The translations under genes and the position numbers were made by a program. 64,000 nt of DNA from Poecilobothrus nobilitatus (taxonomy: Eukaryota > Arthropoda > Insecta > Diptera > Dolichopodidae), in NCBI GenBank assembly GCA_947095535.1, contig OX352773.1, positions 270,126,515 through 270,190,514 on the forward strand, written 5' to 3'. The notes beneath the pieces were generated by a model that was not told the origin of the DNA, did not search any database, and saw only the letters and a list, made by a program, of their open reading frames with translations. This document shows positions 63,505 to 64,000 of this stretch, one piece after another (positions within the stretch are counted from its first letter, which is position 1; every line of letters begins with the position of its first letter).

Positions 63505-64000
63505 TAATTTTGAAAATCTTTAAACTGAATTTCAAACCATTTAGAAGCGTATTTTCGGGTTTCTAGTCGAATTTTGAGGTTTTTGGGTTCGAATTTTTGA
63601 AAATCTTTAAACTCAATTTTAAACCATCTAGAAGCGTATTTTCGGGTTTCTAGTCGAATTATGGGGTCAAAATATTAAAATTTAATTTTTTAAAATCAAT
63701 TTTAAACCATCTAGAAGCGTATTCTCCGGTTTCTAGTCGAATTTTGGGATCAAAATATTAAAATTTAATTTTGAAAAGCTTTAAACTCAATTTTAAACCA
63801 TTTAGAACCGGATTTTCGGCTTTTTAGTCGAATTTTGTGGTCAAAATATTAAAATTAAAAAAAAAAATTTAATTTAGAAAATCTTTAAACTGAATTTCAA
63901 ACCATTTAGAAGCGTATTTTCGGGTTTCTAGTCGAATTTGGGGTCACAATATTAGAATTTATAAAAATATAATTTAATTTTGAAAATCTTTAAACTCAAT
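63505..64000 (+). repeat. Satellite-like tandem array, continues past window end
   Basis: At least five units with conserved core 'tagaagcgtattttcgggtttc' followed by 'tagtcgaatttt', and a variable A-rich linker containing 'caaaatattaaaatttaatttt' and 'aaaatctttaaactcaatttt'. Core starts are at 63542, 63629, 63712, 63803 and 63907, so unit lengths are 87, 83, 91 and 104 bp. The next unit has begun when the window ends. No coding potential. Family not recognised. Confidence 0.9.

Noticed and set aside
1..64000. CRISPR arrays, operons, phage or bacterial genes
   Set aside because: No spaced direct-repeat array, no long ORFs and no ribosome binding sites; the repeat content is that of an insect nuclear genome. 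The tandem repeats present are minisatellite, satellite or element-internal units.

Overview
The window looks like non-coding or intronic DNA from a higher fly (Brachycera, most likely outside Drosophila). It is extremely AT-rich, with many poly-A/poly-T runs and (TATG)n/(TA)n microsatellites. It carries DINE-1/Helentron-like repeats with GACG/GTCC microsatellite tails, a tRNA-derived SINE family (SINEs are not a normal part of the D. melanogaster genome) and decayed non-LTR retrotransposons. There is no bacterial-type gene content, no rRNA and no functional tRNA. No open reading frame in the window is a convincing intact host gene. The only unambiguous protein-coding homology is to dead reverse-transcriptase elements. 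The fly assignment is inferred from repeat types, not from a marker gene.

Two interspersed repeat families dominate, called here family A and family B. Both share a Helentron-like (HINE) layout: a short 5' leader, a perfect 14-nt sub-terminal inverted repeat, tandem internal modules, a GACG-type microsatellite near the 3' end, and a 3' stem-loop. Family A copies lie at about 0.5, 8.2, 21.1, 31.1, 32.7(-), 40.8(-), 46.1, 55.2 and 56.5 kb. Family B copies lie at about 6.8(-), 11.7(-), 16.6(-), 27.1(-), 31.8, 42.3, 44.3, 48.7, 55.9 and 59.8(-) kb. The B copies at 27.08-28.87 and 44.34-46.12 kb are nearly identical, about 1.79 kb long, and inverted relative to each other. Internally they carry 477-bp tandem units.

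Layout. 0-6.5 kb: AT-rich spacer with one degenerate A copy and a strong 55-nt hairpin. 6.5-13.3 kb: SINE, B, A, inverted arrays of a 15-bp minisatellite around a second SINE, an interrupted B copy, and a 3' fragment of a non-LTR element. 13.3-23.8 kb: spacer, B fragment, MITE-like element, a tandem partial dimer of A, and another non-LTR 3' fragment. 26.2-26.5 kb: a small GC-elevated island with a 32-codon smORF and a possible exon. 27-33 kb: the large B copy and an A/B/A cluster. 33-42 kb: mostly featureless. 42-49 kb: three B copies and a SINE with clear target-site duplications. 51.8-54.2 kb: a three-layer nest, in which a short repeat was hit by a SINE (TSD tcagaatg) and the SINE was then hit by a non-LTR element lacking RT motif A. 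55-57 kb: a B body followed by an A-like tail, then a long hairpin. 59.8-61 kb: another B copy. 63.1-64 kb: a second long hairpin and a satellite array that runs off the window end.

Taken together, the window is a repeat graveyard. The non-autonomous elements depend on proteins encoded elsewhere: Rep/Helicase for A and B, and LINE reverse transcriptase for the SINEs. The window contains no autonomous partner.
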